Of a stretch of DNA of 5,496 nt, positions 4,724-5,496 are shown piece after piece; within the stretch, counting starts at the first letter, position 1, and every line of letters starts with the position of its first letter. The stretch is from Kiritimatiellia bacterium (lineage in GTDB: Bacteria > Verrucomicrobiota > Kiritimatiellia > SLAD01). The notes below the pieces were generated by a model. It worked only from the letters and a program-made list of their open reading frames with translations, was not told the origin of the DNA and made no database searches. The position numbers and the translations under genes were made by a program. The stretch lies in contig SKZA01000302.1 in the NCBI GenBank assembly GCA_007127595.1, positions 1 through 5,496 on the forward strand, read 5' to 3'.

Positions 4724-4786
4724 GAACATAATAATAAGAATAGATACAAAAATATTTAGGTACTCTTATTCTAAGCTCTTGATAAG
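4724..4786. other. Candidate DNA unwinding element
   Basis: This stretch is roughly three quarters A+T, the most A+T-rich run near the boxes. It contains TAATAATAAGAATAG (4729-4743), TAA/TAG-type triplets in register, and an AATAAGA/TCTTATT inverted pair (4732-4738 and 4764-4770). It sits between the DnaA box at 4715 and the dnaN ribosome binding site. It fits the unwinding region of an origin, but duplex stability has not been calculated. Confidence 0.5.
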
Positions 4787-4813
4787 TCCGATGTGGATGC
4801 CGGAGGAACGTGC

Positions 4814-5496
4814 ATGAAATTGAAGATTAAAAAGGAAGCAATCATTGAGGGATTGCAGAAAGTCCAATCGATCGTAAATCCGCGGACGACCCTGCCGATT
4901 CTGTCCAACATCCTGTTTCGCGCGGAAAAGGACCGTTTATGGCTGTCGGCCACCGACCTCGAAGTCAGCGTGCGTGCCAGCGTCGAAGCCGATATTTCAA
5001 AGGACGGGGGGACCACCCTGCATGCCCGTCGCGCCTTCAGCATCTTCCGGGAATTGCCGGGGCCCGAAATCTCCATTGAAACCGATGATAAGGATACCGC
5101 CACGATCAAGAGCGGATCGTCCTATTTCAAAATGGTGGGTATTTCAGAGGACGATTTTCCGCCGCTTCCGAAATTCTCCGACGGCACGACGTACACGTTG
5201 GAACAGAGCGCCTTCAAGTCCATGATCCAGAAGAGCAGTTATGCGGCTTCCACCGATGAAACGCGTCAGGTCTTGAACGGCGCGCTCATGAGTTTCCGGG
5301 ACGATAAACTCACCGTTGTCGCGACGGACGGTCGGCGGCTGGCCCTGGTGGAACAGGAAGTCGAACTGCCGAAAGACGGCAATATTGATCTCATCGTGCC
5401 GTCGAAAACCATCAACGAGTTGATTCGCACGTTGGGCGAATCGGGGAACGTGAAAATCATCGCCACCGATAAGCAAGTCGCCTTTGATTTCGGCGA
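4814..5496 (+). CDS. dnaN: DNA polymerase III beta subunit, sliding clamp (3' end cut by window)
   Basis: Ring-shaped clamp that tethers the replicative polymerase to DNA, loaded by the clamp loader. The ATG at 4814 is preceded by GGAGGAA (4802-4808) with a five-base gap. The first 227 residues are present, about 60% of the usual length of roughly 365-380. Domain 1 (about 1-120) shows LPILSNIL (28-35), ATDLE (46-50) and DDFPPLP (113-119). Domain 2 shows TDETRQVLNG (147-156), the hallmark VATDGRRLA (169-177) and PSKTINELIR (196-205). Domain 3, with the C-terminal part of the peptide-binding pocket, lies beyond the window. There is no frameshift or internal stop. It follows dnaA on the same strand after the probable oriC, the common dnaA-oriC-dnaN order. 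Confidence 0.98.
   Translation, partial: MKLKIKKEAIIEGLQKVQSIVNPRTTLPILSNILFRAEKDRLWLSATDLEVSVRASVEADISKDGGTTLHARRAFSIFRELPGPEISIETDDKDTATIKSGSSYFKMVGISEDDFPPLPKFSDGTTYTLEQSAFKSMIQKSSYAASTDETRQVLNGALMSFRDDKLTVVATDGRRLALVEQEVELPKDGNIDLIVPSKTINELIRTLGESGNVKIIATDKQVAFDFG

Larger units (their letters stand above)
4544..4813. other. Probable replication origin (oriC) between dnaA and dnaN
   Basis: This 270-bp non-coding gap has the expected parts of an origin. A cluster of DnaA-box-like sites lies at 4564-4637, the best single box at 4715-4723, and an A+T-rich stretch at 4724-4786, followed by a degenerate box (TGTGGATGC, 4792-4800) just before the dnaN ribosome binding site. No exact TTATCCACA is present. 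The nearest versions are TTGTCCACA (4715), TTGTTCACA (complement of 4593-4601) and TTATGGACA (4609-4617). The dnaA-dnaN gap is a classical oriC position, but the sequence alone does not prove activity. Confidence 0.75.

Overview
The window looks like a bacterial chromosome segment around the replication origin. It carries dnaA, a non-coding DnaA-box region and the start of dnaN on the + strand. To the left are a divergent Xaa-Pro (M24B) peptidase on the - strand and two + strand small heat-shock protein genes. No mobile-element gene, rRNA or tRNA was seen. The moderately GC-rich coding sequence, the strong GGAGG-type ribosome binding sites and the style of the DnaN and DnaA sequences suggest a Gram-negative-like lineage. 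My impression from the proteins is the Planctomycetota-Verrucomicrobiota group, perhaps Kiritimatiellota or a relative. That is a weak inference that a database search would have to settle.

Layout: 1-428 is the end of a soluble Hsp20, followed by a 10-bp GC-rich hairpin (437-462). 504-1187 is a second Hsp20 that carries an N-terminal membrane anchor and lacks the C-terminal IxI motif of the first. 1188-1570 is a non-coding gap between convergent genes. It holds two palindromes of about 22 bp that are inverted copies of each other (21 of 22 positions). Between them lie three further consecutive hairpins, one capped by a UNCG-type tetraloop. This REPIN/MITE-like or structured-RNA element is the least explained part of the window. 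1571-2686 (-) is the peptidase, with all five metal ligands present. 2687-3160 is an A+T-richer divergent intergenic region with repeated TTGCCT words, one DnaA-box-like site and a probable -10 element. 3161-4543 is dnaA, 4544-4813 is the probable oriC, and 4814-5496 is the 5' part of dnaN, cut by the window end.

How the parts work together: DnaA should bind the boxes between its own gene and dnaN, where four GTG cores sit at exact 10-bp intervals. It would then open the A+T-rich stretch just before dnaN. DnaN is the sliding clamp loaded afterwards. The two Hsp20s would hold unfolding proteins, one in the cytosol and one at the membrane. The peptidase is a housekeeping enzyme with no evident link to replication beyond sharing the intergenic region.
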